From assembly GCF_902726565.1 (NCBI RefSeq), contig NZ_CACVAF010000018.1, positions 1-55,308 of the forward strand: a stretch of DNA of 55,308 nucleotides, written 5' to 3'. The notes below the pieces were generated by a model. It was not told where the DNA came from, searched no databases, and saw nothing but the letters and a program-made list of their open reading frames with translations. The stretch comes from Yersinia vastinensis (GTDB taxonomy: Bacteria; Pseudomonadota; Gammaproteobacteria; Enterobacterales; Enterobacteriaceae). Position 1 is the first letter of the stretch; every line of letters starts with the position of its first letter. A program made the position numbers and the translations under genes. Shown piece after piece: positions 8,203-17,647 of this stretch.

Positions 8203-9087
8203 TCACATCTTCACATGATCAATAAACGCTCTGAGTTTTGGTGCCAGATTTTTCCGACTGGAGAAATAGAGATAAAAACCGGGGAATGTCGGTAACCACT
8301 CATCTAATAACGTCATCAGTTCACCGCGCTCAATGTAAGGTTGAAAAGTCTCTGCCATACCAAAGCTAATCCCCCCTCCAGCGCACACGGTACGGATCAT
8401 CACGCCCATATCGTTAGTGGTGAGCTGGGGATTGACGTTCACATTAAAATCACGGCCCTTATCGTCAAACTCCCAGCGATAGGGCGAAACTCCTGGGCAT
8501 TTTCGCCAACCAATACAGCGATGATGGATAAGCTCGTTTGGGTGCTGCGGAATGCCATGTTGCGCAATATAGGCTGGGGATGCCACGGCAACCTGCCGCT
8601 GCATGGTTGAAACAGGCACCGCAATCATGTCCTGTCCGATGACCTCCCCAAGCCGCACACCAGCATCATAACCCTGCTCAACGATATCGAACTCTTCATC
8701 AGTGATAGTAATGTCCAGTTCGACATGCGGATAAGCGGAGATAAAGTCCGCCAGTAGCTTTCCGCCAATTATTCTCTCCGCAATCGAGGAGATTGCCAGC
8801 CGTAACTGACCACGCGGCTCCGCCATCTGGTCCGCGATATCTGTCGCTGCACAATTCAATTGTTCAATGGCGGGAGCGGCGTTAGCATAGAGTCGTTTCC
8901 CTGCTTCGGTCAGGTTGATACTGCGTGTTGTTCGCTGCATCAGTGAAATGTTCAGTCGATCTTCCAATCGACGTAACGTTTGGCTGATTGCTGAGCGAGT
9001 CACCCCTAACCGCTCTGCCGCTATCCGAAAATTACGTGTCTGCGCCACGATAACAAATACCTCAAGCGCGTTCTTATCAACTGTCAT
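8203..9087 (-). CDS. LysR family transcriptional regulator
   Basis: A 294-residue regulator with an N-terminal helix-turn-helix (FRIAAERLGVTRSAISQTLRRLEDRL) followed by LMQRTTRSINLTEAGKRLY, and an effector-binding domain from about residue 90. The RTTRSINLTEAG form and LRLAISSIAERI put it with the CrgA/DmlR-like group that often regulates oxidoreductases. It is divergent from the short-chain dehydrogenase at 9186 across 98 bases, so it is the likely regulator of that gene. The start is ATG 9087. Confidence 0.9.
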   Translation of the reverse strand: MTVDKNALEVFVIVAQTRNFRIAAERLGVTRSAISQTLRRLEDRLNISLMQRTTRSINLTEAGKRLYANAAPAIEQLNCAATDIADQMAEPRGQLRLAISSIAERIIGGKLLADFISAYPHVELDITITDEEFDIVEQGYDAGVRLGEVIGQDMIAVPVSTMQRQVAVASPAYIAQHGIPQHPNELIHHRCIGWRKCPGVSPYRWEFDDKGRDFNVNVNPQLTTNDMGVMIRTVCAGGGISFGMAETFQPYIERGELMTLLDEWLPTFPGFYLYFSSRKNLAPKLRAFIDHVKM

Positions 9088-9185
9088 TGGTTAGCCACCG
9101 TTACCAGCCTATTAAGTAATGAGCGGATTATCTTTATAGTCCTGCCGGCGTAAGATCACCAGCACAATGTAAACAGGAGAGATGT

Positions 9186-9911
9186 ATGACTCATAAAGTG
9201 ATCTTAATTACCGGAGCATCTAGCGGCATTGGTGCCGGAATCGCGCGCGAGCTGGCAAAAACTAATGCTGTACTGCTATTGGGCGCCCGTCGCGAAGAAC
9301 GTTTAGCCGCGCTGGCTGAGGAGCTACGTTTTAACGGAGCAATAGTCGAGATACATGCATTAGACGTGACTCGCCGTAGCTCAGTGGAGCAGTTTGCTAC
9401 CTTCGCACTGGAAAAATGGGGCCGCATAGATGTCATAATCAATAATGCTGGCATCATGCCGCTATCGCTCATGGCCTCGCTTAAAGTGGATGAGTGGGAT
9501 CAAATGGTCGATGTGAATATTAAAGGGGTGCTTTATGGTATTGCTGCAGTATTACCGTCGATGCTGGAGCGTTCCTCAGGGCATATCATTAATATTGCCT
9601 CAGTCGGGGCTTTGACGGTGTCACCAACTGCAGCGGTCTACTGTGCCACGAAGTTTGCGGTACGAGCAATTTCCGATGGCTTACGTCAGGAAAATAGCCA
9701 GCTACGGGTAACCTGTGTACATCCTGGGGTCGTCGAAAGTGAACTGGCCGACAGCATCACTGATCCGACAGCCGCTGAAGCGATGAAAAGCTACCGTGCC
9801 ATTGCACTACAACCAGATGCTATTGGCCGCGCGGTACGCTATGTTATTGAGCAGCCGGATAATGTGGATGTAAACGAGATAGTCGTCAGACCGACGCAGA
9901 CCATGCATTAA
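9186..9911 (+). CDS. Short-chain dehydrogenase/reductase (SDR)
   Basis: A 241-residue classical SDR with a Rossmann fold. Visible motifs are TGASSGIG (residues about 9-16, cofactor binding), NNAG (residues about 87-90), and the catalytic Ser, Tyr and Lys in ASVGAL and the YCATKFA segment (YxxxK). GARREER after beta-strand 2 has arginines typical of NADP(H) preference. Substrate unknown; such cytoplasmic enzymes reduce small carbonyls. The start ATG 9186 follows AGGAGAGATGT. It is divergent from a LysR gene that probably controls it. Confidence 0.9.
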   Translation: MTHKVILITGASSGIGAGIARELAKTNAVLLLGARREERLAALAEELRFNGAIVEIHALDVTRRSSVEQFATFALEKWGRIDVIINNAGIMPLSLMASLKVDEWDQMVDVNIKGVLYGIAAVLPSMLERSSGHIINIASVGALTVSPTAAVYCATKFAVRAISDGLRQENSQLRVTCVHPGVVESELADSITDPTAAEAMKSYRAIALQPDAIGRAVRYVIEQPDNVDVNEIVVRPTQTMH

Positions 9912-10035
9912 TATTCCCCAACGGCTTACCGCTGTTACAAATAGGGCATTAGCTTAACTGTTGATGATGCAGCGATAACCTCGCTGCAGCTTTGCCATTG
10001 CCAGTATCCCGCAGAATCGAGCCATTCATATTTAG

Positions 10036-10191
10036 AGATCTTCCGGCATACTTATTCTGCCAACAAAGGGGAACGCTACGCATAAAGCCCGTTTGACAAT
10101 TCAGCGCCTCGGTAAACACCTCTATAAAACTCCCGGTGAATCGCCCTTCTTAGCGCAAATGCAACGTGATGCCAACGATAAACAGCCCTAA
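10036..10191 (+). pseudogene. Possible C-terminal gene remnant in the 9912-10249 gap
   Basis: The 338-base gap downstream of the SDR gene holds an open stretch of 51 codons with no start codon near its beginning, ending at TAA 10189-10191. Its product has a basic, protein-like look (THKARLTIQRLGKHLY, then KTPGESPFLAQMQRDANDK). This could be the end of a lost gene. I recognise no family, and chance cannot be excluded. Nothing else is seen in the gap. Confidence 0.22.
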
Positions 10192-10249
10192 CATACGGTG
10201 CATAAGTCTGCTCTATCAAAACTTGTATCAAATTTTCGTCTTAAATTAC

Positions 10250-11746
10250 TCAGCGCGGATAGTTACCCACTGAGCGGTTAACCGCAGCCCACGCCGTTTT
10301 TAAATCACGCTGGCTCATTGCCAGTGATTGTCGGGCCTGAATGTAGCTTCGCTGGCTGTCGAGTACATTGATAAAGCTTGTCAGCCCGCCGTCGTAACGC
10401 GCCTGAATCAGAGACATTGCCTCTCTGGCGCTTTTCTCACGTTGTTCCTGTTCAGTCAGCTTTTGCTGCGCGGCTGCGTATCGACTGAGCGCATCATCAA
10501 TTTCTTGCCATGCTTTCAGTACAGTTTTATGAAAATCGACAGCAGCCTGCTGCTGATCAGTCTCACGCAAAACAACGGTAGCTTTGCGGCGACCTTGGTC
10601 AAACAACGGCAGATTTAGACTCGGGCCTACCGACCAGGAACGGCTCCCCCATTCGGCAAAGTTGTTTTCACTATAAGAATCAAAACCGAGATGGGCACCC
10701 AACGTAATGCTCGGGTACAACTCCGCCTCCGCGACCCCAATTCTGGCGGTAGCAGCATGTAGACGAGCTTCGGCAGCACGAATATCCGGGCGATTCAGGG
10801 CGACTTCGGATGGAATACCTAAATTTAGTGGCGGTAGAGTACGCGGGGTCAATAAATTGGGTTTGAATGCTAACTCCTGCTGCAATGCTCCGGGATGCTC
10901 CCCCAACAGCAGTAATAGCTGGTTCATCGCGACGCCCTCCTGCTGTTGGAGTTCAATCAAGTTGGCTCGGGTGGCTGCCAGTTCACTTTGTTGCCTTTCG
11001 AAATCGGTATAATCCAGCTCACCACCGTCTGTTCTGGCTCGGATAAGAGACAGACGTTCTTCCATCGCCTGCACATCCTCTTTAGCCAGCGCTATTTGCT
11101 GCTGGATACCCCTGAGGTTGTAGTAATTATTCACCACGTCGCCGATGATACTGAGCCGAGCAAGCTCCAACATCGCCTGTTGTGAGGACATGTCGGCATC
11201 GGAGGCTTCTATAGCTCTGCGAACATGACCCCAAAGATCGATTTCCCATGAGAAATCCAGACCCGCCTGATACCAAGTATAAGGCTCAGTCATTAAGTCA
11301 ATCAGCTCATCGGGCTGTGGTAACACCTCCTTAAGTGCCCGTGTAGAAGGGCTATTTTCACTCAGTTGCTCGCGGCTGACTTTGCCAGTGGCGTTAATAT
11401 CAGGTGTCTGAGATGACGCAGTGATGCGGTACTGAGCGCGAGCGCTGGAGAAGCGCAGCGCTGCAGTTTTGATATCAGGGCTGGCCGACAGTGCCCGATT
11501 GACCAGACTGTCGAGTACCGGATCGTTGTAACGCTTCCACCACTGGTGGTCGACCATCACTTCCACCCCGTTCACCGCATGAAGTGAAGCATCGCCACTG
11601 CGCCAAGTTGTCCAGTCAGCAGGCGCATCTGTTTTTGGCTTTTGATAGTCAGGCCCCACGGTGCATCCATTCAGCACAGCGATAGCCATTAATGTCACTA
11701 GGACTGGTAATTTATTACCAAAAACACAAGAAAAACGGCGTTTCAT
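10250..11746 (-). CDS. Outer-membrane efflux lipoprotein (NodT/TolC family)
   Basis: A 498-residue outer-membrane factor. The N-terminal signal ends in a lipobox (LNGC, Cys at about 28) followed by TVGPDYQKP, the usual start of NodT-type RND/ABC outer-membrane lipoproteins. Two OEP repeats follow, with LDFSWEIDLWGHVRRAIEAS in the first and LNLPLFDQGRRKA in the second. It forms the trimeric exit duct of a tripartite pump. It is the last gene of a five-gene operon and begins 13 bases after the permease at 11760. E. coli ybhGFSR lacks a dedicated outer-membrane partner, so this operon is more complete. Confidence 0.92.
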   Translation of the reverse strand: MKRRFSCVFGNKLPVLVTLMAIAVLNGCTVGPDYQKPKTDAPADWTTWRSGDASLHAVNGVEVMVDHQWWKRYNDPVLDSLVNRALSASPDIKTAALRFSSARAQYRITASSQTPDINATGKVSREQLSENSPSTRALKEVLPQPDELIDLMTEPYTWYQAGLDFSWEIDLWGHVRRAIEASDADMSSQQAMLELARLSIIGDVVNNYYNLRGIQQQIALAKEDVQAMEERLSLIRARTDGGELDYTDFERQQSELAATRANLIELQQQEGVAMNQLLLLLGEHPGALQQELAFKPNLLTPRTLPPLNLGIPSEVALNRPDIRAAEARLHAATARIGVAEAELYPSITLGAHLGFDSYSENNFAEWGSRSWSVGPSLNLPLFDQGRRKATVVLRETDQQQAAVDFHKTVLKAWQEIDDALSRYAAAQQKLTEQEQREKSAREAMSLIQARYDGGLTSFINVLDSQRSYIQARQSLAMSQRDLKTAWAAVNRSVGNYPR

Positions 11747-11759
11747 CAGGATACCTGTA

Positions 11760-12875
11760 TCAGTAAAGTCGGTTACGAAAAAGCCATGCGGCCAATGGCA
11801 GTGTGATGGCAGACATCACCAGCATCGGAATAAAATTAAACGCGATATCCATAAATCCGGCACCTTCCAGATAGACTCTTCTAACCAGATCGATGGCGAA
11901 TCGCAGCGGATTGGCGTAGGTCAGGGTGTCGAGAATAGCGGGCATAGTCTGCACTGGTGTCAGCATGCCGGATAACAACATTAGCGGCATCATCAGCAGG
12001 AAGGTGTAAAGCATCGCTTGCTGCATATTGATTGAAACAGCAGATATCGACAGGCCGATCCCAACGGCAGCAATGTTGAAACTGACCAAGCCGAGATACA
12101 GCAGTGTTATCGAACCATTCATGGGAATACGGAACCAGAACAGAATAATCAGCAAAATAATGGTCGACTGGACCAGCCCCACCATAATCGAAGGCAATGC
12201 CTTACCAATCAGTAACTGCATCGGCGTGAAAGGCGTGACCAGCAACTGATCAAATGTTCCCTGCTCACGCTCGCGGGCAACGGACAGAGCGGAAAGCAAT
12301 AAAGTTTGCATCATACTTAATGCCGCAATTAACGTCGGCATCAGCCCCCAGCGCGATTCCAGATTGGGGTTATACCACGCGCGGGTTTCCACCGAGATTG
12401 CGGGTTTGTTGCCCGTTTTACGTTGATTAAAATCGGCGACTACCGCACTGACATAACTGGCTGCAGCACCTGCGGTTGAGGAATTGCGCCCATCCAGAAT
12501 CATCTGTAATGGAGAGGACTCTCCTCGGTTGAGTTTATCCTCAAAATCAGCCGGGAAGGTCAGGACTAACAAAGCATCACCTGCCAGCACAACATCCTGT
12601 ATCTGTGAAGCCGACGTCAGAGTTGCCGTACGGTTAAAAACTCCGGTGCCATCTAGATGAGCCAGCAGCTCCGTGGATGCCTGCCCCCGGCTTTGGTCAA
12701 GCACGGCATAATCCACGTGGTTGACATCATAAGTCGCAGCATAGCCAAACAACAGCGCCTGCAAGAATGCGGGCGCAAAAAGAATCACCCGATTTGCCGG
12801 CTCTTTCAGGATCGCCAAAATCTCCTTATGAATAAGAAAACTGATATGGCGTAGCCAGAGGGTCATGGTATTCAT
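11760..12875 (-). CDS. ABC-2 type permease, YbhR-like
   Basis: A 371-residue ABC-2 permease. It has one N-terminal membrane helix (ILFAPAFLQALLFGYAATYD), a periplasmic domain of about 130 residues, then five membrane helices from about residue 175. VAREREQGTFDQLLVTPFTP is the conserved cytoplasmic motif of this family. It pairs with the permease encoded just upstream (six-base gap) to form the transmembrane part of the exporter driven by the double ATPase. It is similar to E. coli YbhR. The substrate is probably a drug or cationic compound, by analogy only. Confidence 0.88.
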   Translation of the reverse strand: MNTMTLWLRHISFLIHKEILAILKEPANRVILFAPAFLQALLFGYAATYDVNHVDYAVLDQSRGQASTELLAHLDGTGVFNRTATLTSASQIQDVVLAGDALLVLTFPADFEDKLNRGESSPLQMILDGRNSSTAGAAASYVSAVVADFNQRKTGNKPAISVETRAWYNPNLESRWGLMPTLIAALSMMQTLLLSALSVAREREQGTFDQLLVTPFTPMQLLIGKALPSIMVGLVQSTIILLIILFWFRIPMNGSITLLYLGLVSFNIAAVGIGLSISAVSINMQQAMLYTFLLMMPLMLLSGMLTPVQTMPAILDTLTYANPLRFAIDLVRRVYLEGAGFMDIAFNFIPMLVMSAITLPLAAWLFRNRLY

Positions 12876-12881
12876 CAGCGG

Positions 12882-14009
12882 TTATCTCAGTCGTTTGCGC
12901 AGAGAAATACGCGAGGCGTTTATCAGCACCAGAGCGTAAAACAATAAAATCCCGCACTCTTTAAAAAACATCGTCCAGTTATCGCCCCCGAGAAACAGTG
13001 TTTTGATAAGCGACATAAAATGCGTGGCGGGTAGGATTTGGCTTATCACCTGAATAACAACCGGTAAGTTGCGGATATCGAAAACAAATCCGGAAAGCAT
13101 CATGGCAGGCATAAAACTGGCGATAAGTGCAACTTGGCTGGCCAAAAACTGCCCGGGGGCAAAACCAGAGATAGTCAGCCCCAACCCCAGAGAAACCAGA
13201 AGATAAAGCAGAGAAGAAACTGCAATGGCCCAAAGGGAGCCGCGGACCGGAACCTCAAACAAATAATGTGCAGCCAGTAGGCAAATAACCAAGTCTATTG
13301 CACCGAGGACCATATAGGGCGCGAGTTTCGCCAACACCATTTCAAGCGGGCGTACGGGTGTCACAAAGAGCGCTTCGAGCGTGCCGCGTTCGCGTTCGCG
13401 TGCGATCAGCAACCCGGTCAGAAATGCACCAATCAGCGTCAGAATCAGCACCACCAAGCCCGGAACGATAAACCAGGTACTATTACCGGATTCGTTAAAC
13501 CACATACGTTGCTCAACAATGACGCTGCCGGTGTTGAGGGCGTTCCCGCCACGGTCAGCAACAATGGCCGCCTGAGTTGCCAGCGCCCCGGTAACATAAG
13601 CCTGCGCCGCACTGGCGACGCTGGTCGATGCGCCATTCAATAAAAGCTGGATCTGCGCATTTCCTGCTGTCATGCGCTGAGCAAAATCTGAGGGAATACG
13701 CACAATTGCATCAGTTTCTCCTTTGCGCAGCGCATTCTGAGCAGCATTTAAGCTGGCATATTCTTCAACAGTAAGATAACGGCTGCCTTGTAATGCGGTG
13801 ACAATCTGCCAAGACTGTGGCGTACGCTGTTCCTGTACCACTGCAATTCTGGCGTTCGACAAATCAAACGACAGCCCGTAGCCAAATAACAGAATCAAAA
13901 CAACAGGCAGAAGAAGCCCCACAGCAAGGTTACTTTTATCCCGTAGCAACTGGCGTGTTTCTTTACGGGTCAACGAGACCAATCGGCTCATGAAGGTGGA
14001 GCGTTTCAT
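12882..14009 (-). CDS. ABC-2 type permease, YbhS-like
   Basis: A 375-residue ABC-2 permease with the same topology as its downstream partner: an N-terminal helix (LAVGLLLPVVLILLFGYGLSFD), a periplasmic domain, and a C-terminal bundle. The family motif IARERERGTLEALFVTPVRP is present around residue 205. Its first codons overlap the stop of the ATPase gene by four bases (ATGA), so translation is coupled. It is related to E. coli YbhS. The two permeases are paralogues that probably form a heterodimer. Confidence 0.88.
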   Translation of the reverse strand: MKRSTFMSRLVSLTRKETRQLLRDKSNLAVGLLLPVVLILLFGYGLSFDLSNARIAVVQEQRTPQSWQIVTALQGSRYLTVEEYASLNAAQNALRKGETDAIVRIPSDFAQRMTAGNAQIQLLLNGASTSVASAAQAYVTGALATQAAIVADRGGNALNTGSVIVEQRMWFNESGNSTWFIVPGLVVLILTLIGAFLTGLLIARERERGTLEALFVTPVRPLEMVLAKLAPYMVLGAIDLVICLLAAHYLFEVPVRGSLWAIAVSSLLYLLVSLGLGLTISGFAPGQFLASQVALIASFMPAMMLSGFVFDIRNLPVVIQVISQILPATHFMSLIKTLFLGGDNWTMFFKECGILLFYALVLINASRISLRKRLR

Positions 14010-15790
14010 CGTTGTGCCTCCGCTTTATGATTCTGGGCGCGGGCATTCTCGACAATCGCAATAAAGGCCGTATTCATATCTGCCGCATGTTCCAGTCCAG
14101 CCTGCTGACGTACTTCACGAGGGGTGCCGAGCGCCAACATCTTTCCCGCATCCTGAATCGCGATGCGGTCACAGTATTCAGCCTCTTCCATAAAATGTGT
14201 GGTCACGATAACCGTGATGCCCTTGTTGGCCAGCTCACCAATCGTGTACCAGAAAGCGCGCCTTGCTAGTGGGTCAATCCCACTGGTGGGTTCATCCAGA
14301 AAGACGATTTCGGGTTCATGTAGTAAAGCCGCCGCCATCGATAAACGCTGCTTAAACCCACCGGGGAGTTCGCCGCTAATAGCATTAGGATCAAGGTCAA
14401 ACTGGTCAAGAGATGTCTCTATTTGCTGCGTCAAATGTTTACCAGACAGACCGTAGGCCCCGCCGAAAAACGTTAAATTCTCGCGCACAGACAGGTTGCC
14501 GTATAAGGCGAACTTTTGCGAAACGTAGCCGATACGCGCTCGCGCTTTGGCCCTTGCCGTTCGCAGATTCATTCCAGCAACTTCAAGATGACCACTGGTT
14601 GCAGGCAATAGCCCACAAAGCATTCTGAAGGTAGTGGTTTTTCCTGCCCCATTTGGCCCGAGCAGACCAAAGATCTCCCCCCGATTGACATCAAAAGAAG
14701 TGCTGGCTACAGCAGTAAAATCGCCAAACTGACGGACCAGATCACGGACAACAATGACCGGTTTTCCCTCGTCACCAGAGTTATCCTGGCGGGAAACCAT
14801 ATCGGCTTTGACGGGCTGAGAAACTGTCTTTTTATCCTGATGTTGAGCTTGATGAAGCAAAACCATGAAGCCATCTTCTAGCTCGGCCTCACGGCGCGTG
14901 GCATGTATCTTGCGGGCAAGAGTATCATCGCTGCCCGATTGGCAGATAAAACGAACTGCATCCCCTTTAGGCACGGCATCAATGATTTGCTGTCGATTTT
15001 CCAGCAGACTTGCCTGCAAACTCCGGGCTCTCATCCCTATTGTTGGTATCGCTTGCCATGTCAGACCTTCAGCTTTGCTACGCAATGCGTCAGGAGTGCC
15101 CTGAGCGAGAATTTTGCCCTGATACATGACATACACTTGAGCGCAGCGCTCCGCTTCATCCATGTATGCTGTGCTTATAATCACGCTCAGTTTTTCATCT
15201 TGGACCAGTTGCTCAATGATTTTCCACAGATCCCTGCGTGACAAAGGATCAACCCCCACACTGGGCTCATCAAGCAGCAGCAAGTCTGGCGAGCGCACCA
15301 GCGTGCAGGCCAAGCCCAACTTCTGCTTCATACCTCCAGAGAGTTTGCCTGCTGGCCGGGCGGTAAAACGGATAAGGTCAGTGATAGACAAAAGTTTATC
15401 GAATCGTTCTTTGCGAGTTTGCTGGTCGACACCATGTAGATCGGCGTACAGATCGAGATTCTCTTGAACACTCAAATCTTCATATAACCCGAAACGTTGA
15501 GGCATGTAACTGATGCGGTTTTGTACTGCCTGCGGATCGATGCTGACATCGGTACCCAATACAGTAAGACTGCCGGAAGAAGGCGCATACAGCCCGGCAA
15601 TGAGCCGCTGAAAGGTGGTTTTTCCTGCGCCATCTGGACCGACGAGCGCCGTCAGTTCTCCAGCGCGAATATTCATCGTCAGATTATCGACTGCCCGGAC
15701 TTCTGCCGCGGTTTTTGTTGCCCCGGGGAAGAGCCGCACAAGATCCTGAGCGATAACGACATAATGATTACTCACCCTGTTAGTTTCCAC
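14006..15790 (-). CDS. ABC transporter ATP-binding protein, duplicated NBD, YbhF-like
   Basis: A 594-residue protein with two nucleotide-binding domains in tandem. Domain 1 (residues about 10-240) has Walker A GPDGAGKTT, signature LSGGMKQK and Walker B LLLLDEPSVGVDP. Domain 2 (residues about 340-580) has Walker A GPNGAGKTT and Walker B IVFLDEPTSGIDP, but its signature is LPGGFKQR instead of LSGG. Such fused ATPases energise a pair of ABC-2 permeases; E. coli YbhF is the model. It overlaps the adaptor gene upstream by 11 bases and the permease downstream by four, so the operon is tightly coupled. Confidence 0.92.
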   Translation of the reverse strand: METNRVSNHYVVIAQDLVRLFPGATKTAAEVRAVDNLTMNIRAGELTALVGPDGAGKTTFQRLIAGLYAPSSGSLTVLGTDVSIDPQAVQNRISYMPQRFGLYEDLSVQENLDLYADLHGVDQQTRKERFDKLLSITDLIRFTARPAGKLSGGMKQKLGLACTLVRSPDLLLLDEPSVGVDPLSRRDLWKIIEQLVQDEKLSVIISTAYMDEAERCAQVYVMYQGKILAQGTPDALRSKAEGLTWQAIPTIGMRARSLQASLLENRQQIIDAVPKGDAVRFICQSGSDDTLARKIHATRREAELEDGFMVLLHQAQHQDKKTVSQPVKADMVSRQDNSGDEGKPVIVVRDLVRQFGDFTAVASTSFDVNRGEIFGLLGPNGAGKTTTFRMLCGLLPATSGHLEVAGMNLRTARAKARARIGYVSQKFALYGNLSVRENLTFFGGAYGLSGKHLTQQIETSLDQFDLDPNAISGELPGGFKQRLSMAAALLHEPEIVFLDEPTSGIDPLARRAFWYTIGELANKGITVIVTTHFMEEAEYCDRIAIQDAGKMLALGTPREVRQQAGLEHAADMNTAFIAIVENARAQNHKAEAQR

Positions 15791-16793
15791 TGTTGACGGA
15801 AGCCGTATTGATGTTGACAGTGGCGGGTTGCCCCATCCTCAAGACGTTATCAGGGTCACTGACAACAATACGCACCTCATAGACCAGATTAGTTCTGAGT
15901 TCTTCAGTTTGAACAGATTTCGGCGTAAATTCAGCAACCGATGAGATATAACCTACTTTGCCGGATACCGGTTTGTCAGGGAAAGAGTCAGTGACAACCT
16001 GCGCTGCCATACCAGATTTAACTCGGCCTAAGTCGCTTTCGCTAACCCAGACTCGTACCCATTTCGGCTCTGTCAGCGCCAAGGTATAAACCGCCTTTTG
16101 GGGGCTAGTCATATCTCCGGGTTCCTGAAGTCTAGCCCTGACAATGGCATCTACCGGAGAACGTAACTCAGCCTGTGAAATCCGGTAGCGAAGTAACTCA
16201 AGGTCGGCCTCCAACGCTTTTACCTGTGCAATGGCCGCTTCTCGTTGCTCAGTACGGACACCTTTTACCATCAGTTCAAGGCTAGCCTGACGTTCTTTAA
16301 CGTTAGCTTGGGCAACACTTTGGTTATTTTTGGCAGTATCCAGCTCTTGTTTACTGATGCCCCTTCCCCCTGTACTGGAGGCGATGCGCTGGATGCGTGA
16401 GAGATCTTCATTGGCCTTGATCAGTTGAGCCTGAGCTGAAGCCAGTTGCGCCTTTACCTGAGCGATTTCCTCTGGCCGTGCGCCAGATTGCTGTTCCCGT
16501 ACAGTTTGCTTTTCTGCATCCAACCGCGCCTGAGCCTGCTTCTCCTGAATCTTCAGGGCATGAGTATCGAGCATAGCCACCACTTGGCCCGCCGACACCC
16601 TATCCCCTTCGTCAACCATTAACGCGCTGATCCTGCCACTTTCTTCGAAAGCCAGAGAGACCTGCCGAATATCCACATTTCCATGCAAAGTCAGTTGATT
16701 TTTATCATCATTGTTACGTCCATTCAGCCAGACCGCTATGCCCACAACCACCAAGGCGGCCACCACCACGCCGGCTATTATCTTCTTGTTCAT
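15780..16793 (-). CDS. HlyD-family membrane fusion protein, YbhG-like
   Basis: A periplasmic adaptor of about 337 residues. One N-terminal membrane anchor (MNKKIIAGVVVAALVVVGIAVWL) is followed by a lipoyl half-motif, a long glutamine- and alanine-rich coiled coil (residues about 75-200), the second lipoyl half and a beta-barrel. The start at ATG 16793 is preferred: it has AAGGA upstream and begins directly with the signal anchor, whereas the frame could extend 12 codons further. It is the first gene of the exporter operon and links the inner-membrane permeases to the outer-membrane factor at 10250. Confidence 0.88.
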   Translation of the reverse strand: MNKKIIAGVVVAALVVVGIAVWLNGRNNDDKNQLTLHGNVDIRQVSLAFEESGRISALMVDEGDRVSAGQVVAMLDTHALKIQEKQAQARLDAEKQTVREQQSGARPEEIAQVKAQLASAQAQLIKANEDLSRIQRIASSTGGRGISKQELDTAKNNQSVAQANVKERQASLELMVKGVRTEQREAAIAQVKALEADLELLRYRISQAELRSPVDAIVRARLQEPGDMTSPQKAVYTLALTEPKWVRVWVSESDLGRVKSGMAAQVVTDSFPDKPVSGKVGYISSVAEFTPKSVQTEELRTNLVYEVRIVVSDPDNVLRMGQPATVNINTASVNSGN

Positions 16794-16833
16794 CACGACG
16801 AATTCCTTCCATTGCAGCTCACGACACACCCTT

Positions 16834-16854
16834 AGTTTAAATTTAATTTAAACT
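16834..16854. promoter_or_regulatory. Near-ideal operator palindrome for the TetR-type regulator
   Basis: AGTTTAAAT and ATTTAAACT form a perfect 9-base inverted repeat around a 3-base centre. It lies 41 bases upstream of the adaptor start and 57 bases upstream of the divergent TetR gene. TetR-family repressors bind palindromes of this size in divergent promoters, so it is the obvious autoregulatory and operon operator. Confidence 0.72.
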
Positions 16855-16910
16855 TAATTTATGAGAGTATAAAGTCAATCGCAAAAAAATTCTCAACGCT
16901 GGATTGATTT

Positions 16911-17549
16911 ATGAACCGAGCACGTCGTAGTGATGGTGAACTCACCCGGGAAAGAATTCTGGAAGCCGCGGGCGAACTCATCGCCGAACAAGGGCTTGCC
17001 AAAACCACGAATAAGGCGATTGCCAGCTCAGCACAGGTTGATTTAGCGACTATCAACTATCACTTTGGTGGTCGGGATGGTATGTATCTGGCCGTTCTAT
17101 CGCGGGCGCACAGACACTATCTGGACGGTGAAAAGCTTGCGACGCTGGCTGCGAGCAATCTGCAGGCAGAAGAAAAGCTGGGAATGTTCCTAGAAATGTT
17201 TATCTCAAAGTTAAATGAAGGAAATAGCTGGCATGGGCGGGTATTTGCACGGGAATTACTCGCCCCCTCAGTACAGCTGTCAGACTTTGTGAACAACGAA
17301 GGTATGGGAAAAATTCAGTCGGTGAAAAAAATTGTCAGTGAAGCTGCGGGTATAAGTGAAAATGACCCAGCGTTGTTACCCTGCATGATAAGTGTTGTCG
17401 CCCCCTGCATGATGCTAATAGTGGCAGGTAATAGAATCCCCGGTCCGGTCCGAGAAATTGCCGCTATGCAAACCACGGTACTGACCGAGCATTTTAAGCG
17501 TTTTTCACTGGCGGGATTGCACGCGGTACGAGAGTTTCAGAAGAAATAA
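16911..17549 (+). CDS. TetR/AcrR family repressor, CecR-like
   Basis: A 212-residue regulator. The N-terminal helix-turn-helix contains RERILEAAGELIAEQGLAKTT and a recognition segment ending TINYHFGGRDGMY (residues about 13-60). The C-terminal part resembles the CecR (DUF1956) ligand domain. E. coli cecR (ybiH) is also divergent from ybhGFSR, so synteny and similarity agree, but the sequence is too divergent to claim strict orthology. It probably represses the five-gene exporter operon and itself through the palindrome at 16834-16854. Confidence 0.85.
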   Translation: MNRARRSDGELTRERILEAAGELIAEQGLAKTTNKAIASSAQVDLATINYHFGGRDGMYLAVLSRAHRHYLDGEKLATLAASNLQAEEKLGMFLEMFISKLNEGNSWHGRVFARELLAPSVQLSDFVNNEGMGKIQSVKKIVSEAAGISENDPALLPCMISVVAPCMMLIVAGNRIPGPVREIAAMQTTVLTEHFKRFSLAGLHAVREFQKK

Positions 17550-17647
17550 AGTGTATGACCTCTGACAGGCCTGACGGCGTTTTTATTAAGGCATTAGAAA
17601 TATGGCCGTCAGCTAATAGTGCAAAATCGACTATTAGGTGATTACGT

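Noticed and set aside
12979-13636. Minus- and plus-strand frames of 60-84 codons inside the ABC permease genes
   Set aside because: They lie wholly within genes with clear homology in another frame and have no homology of their own.
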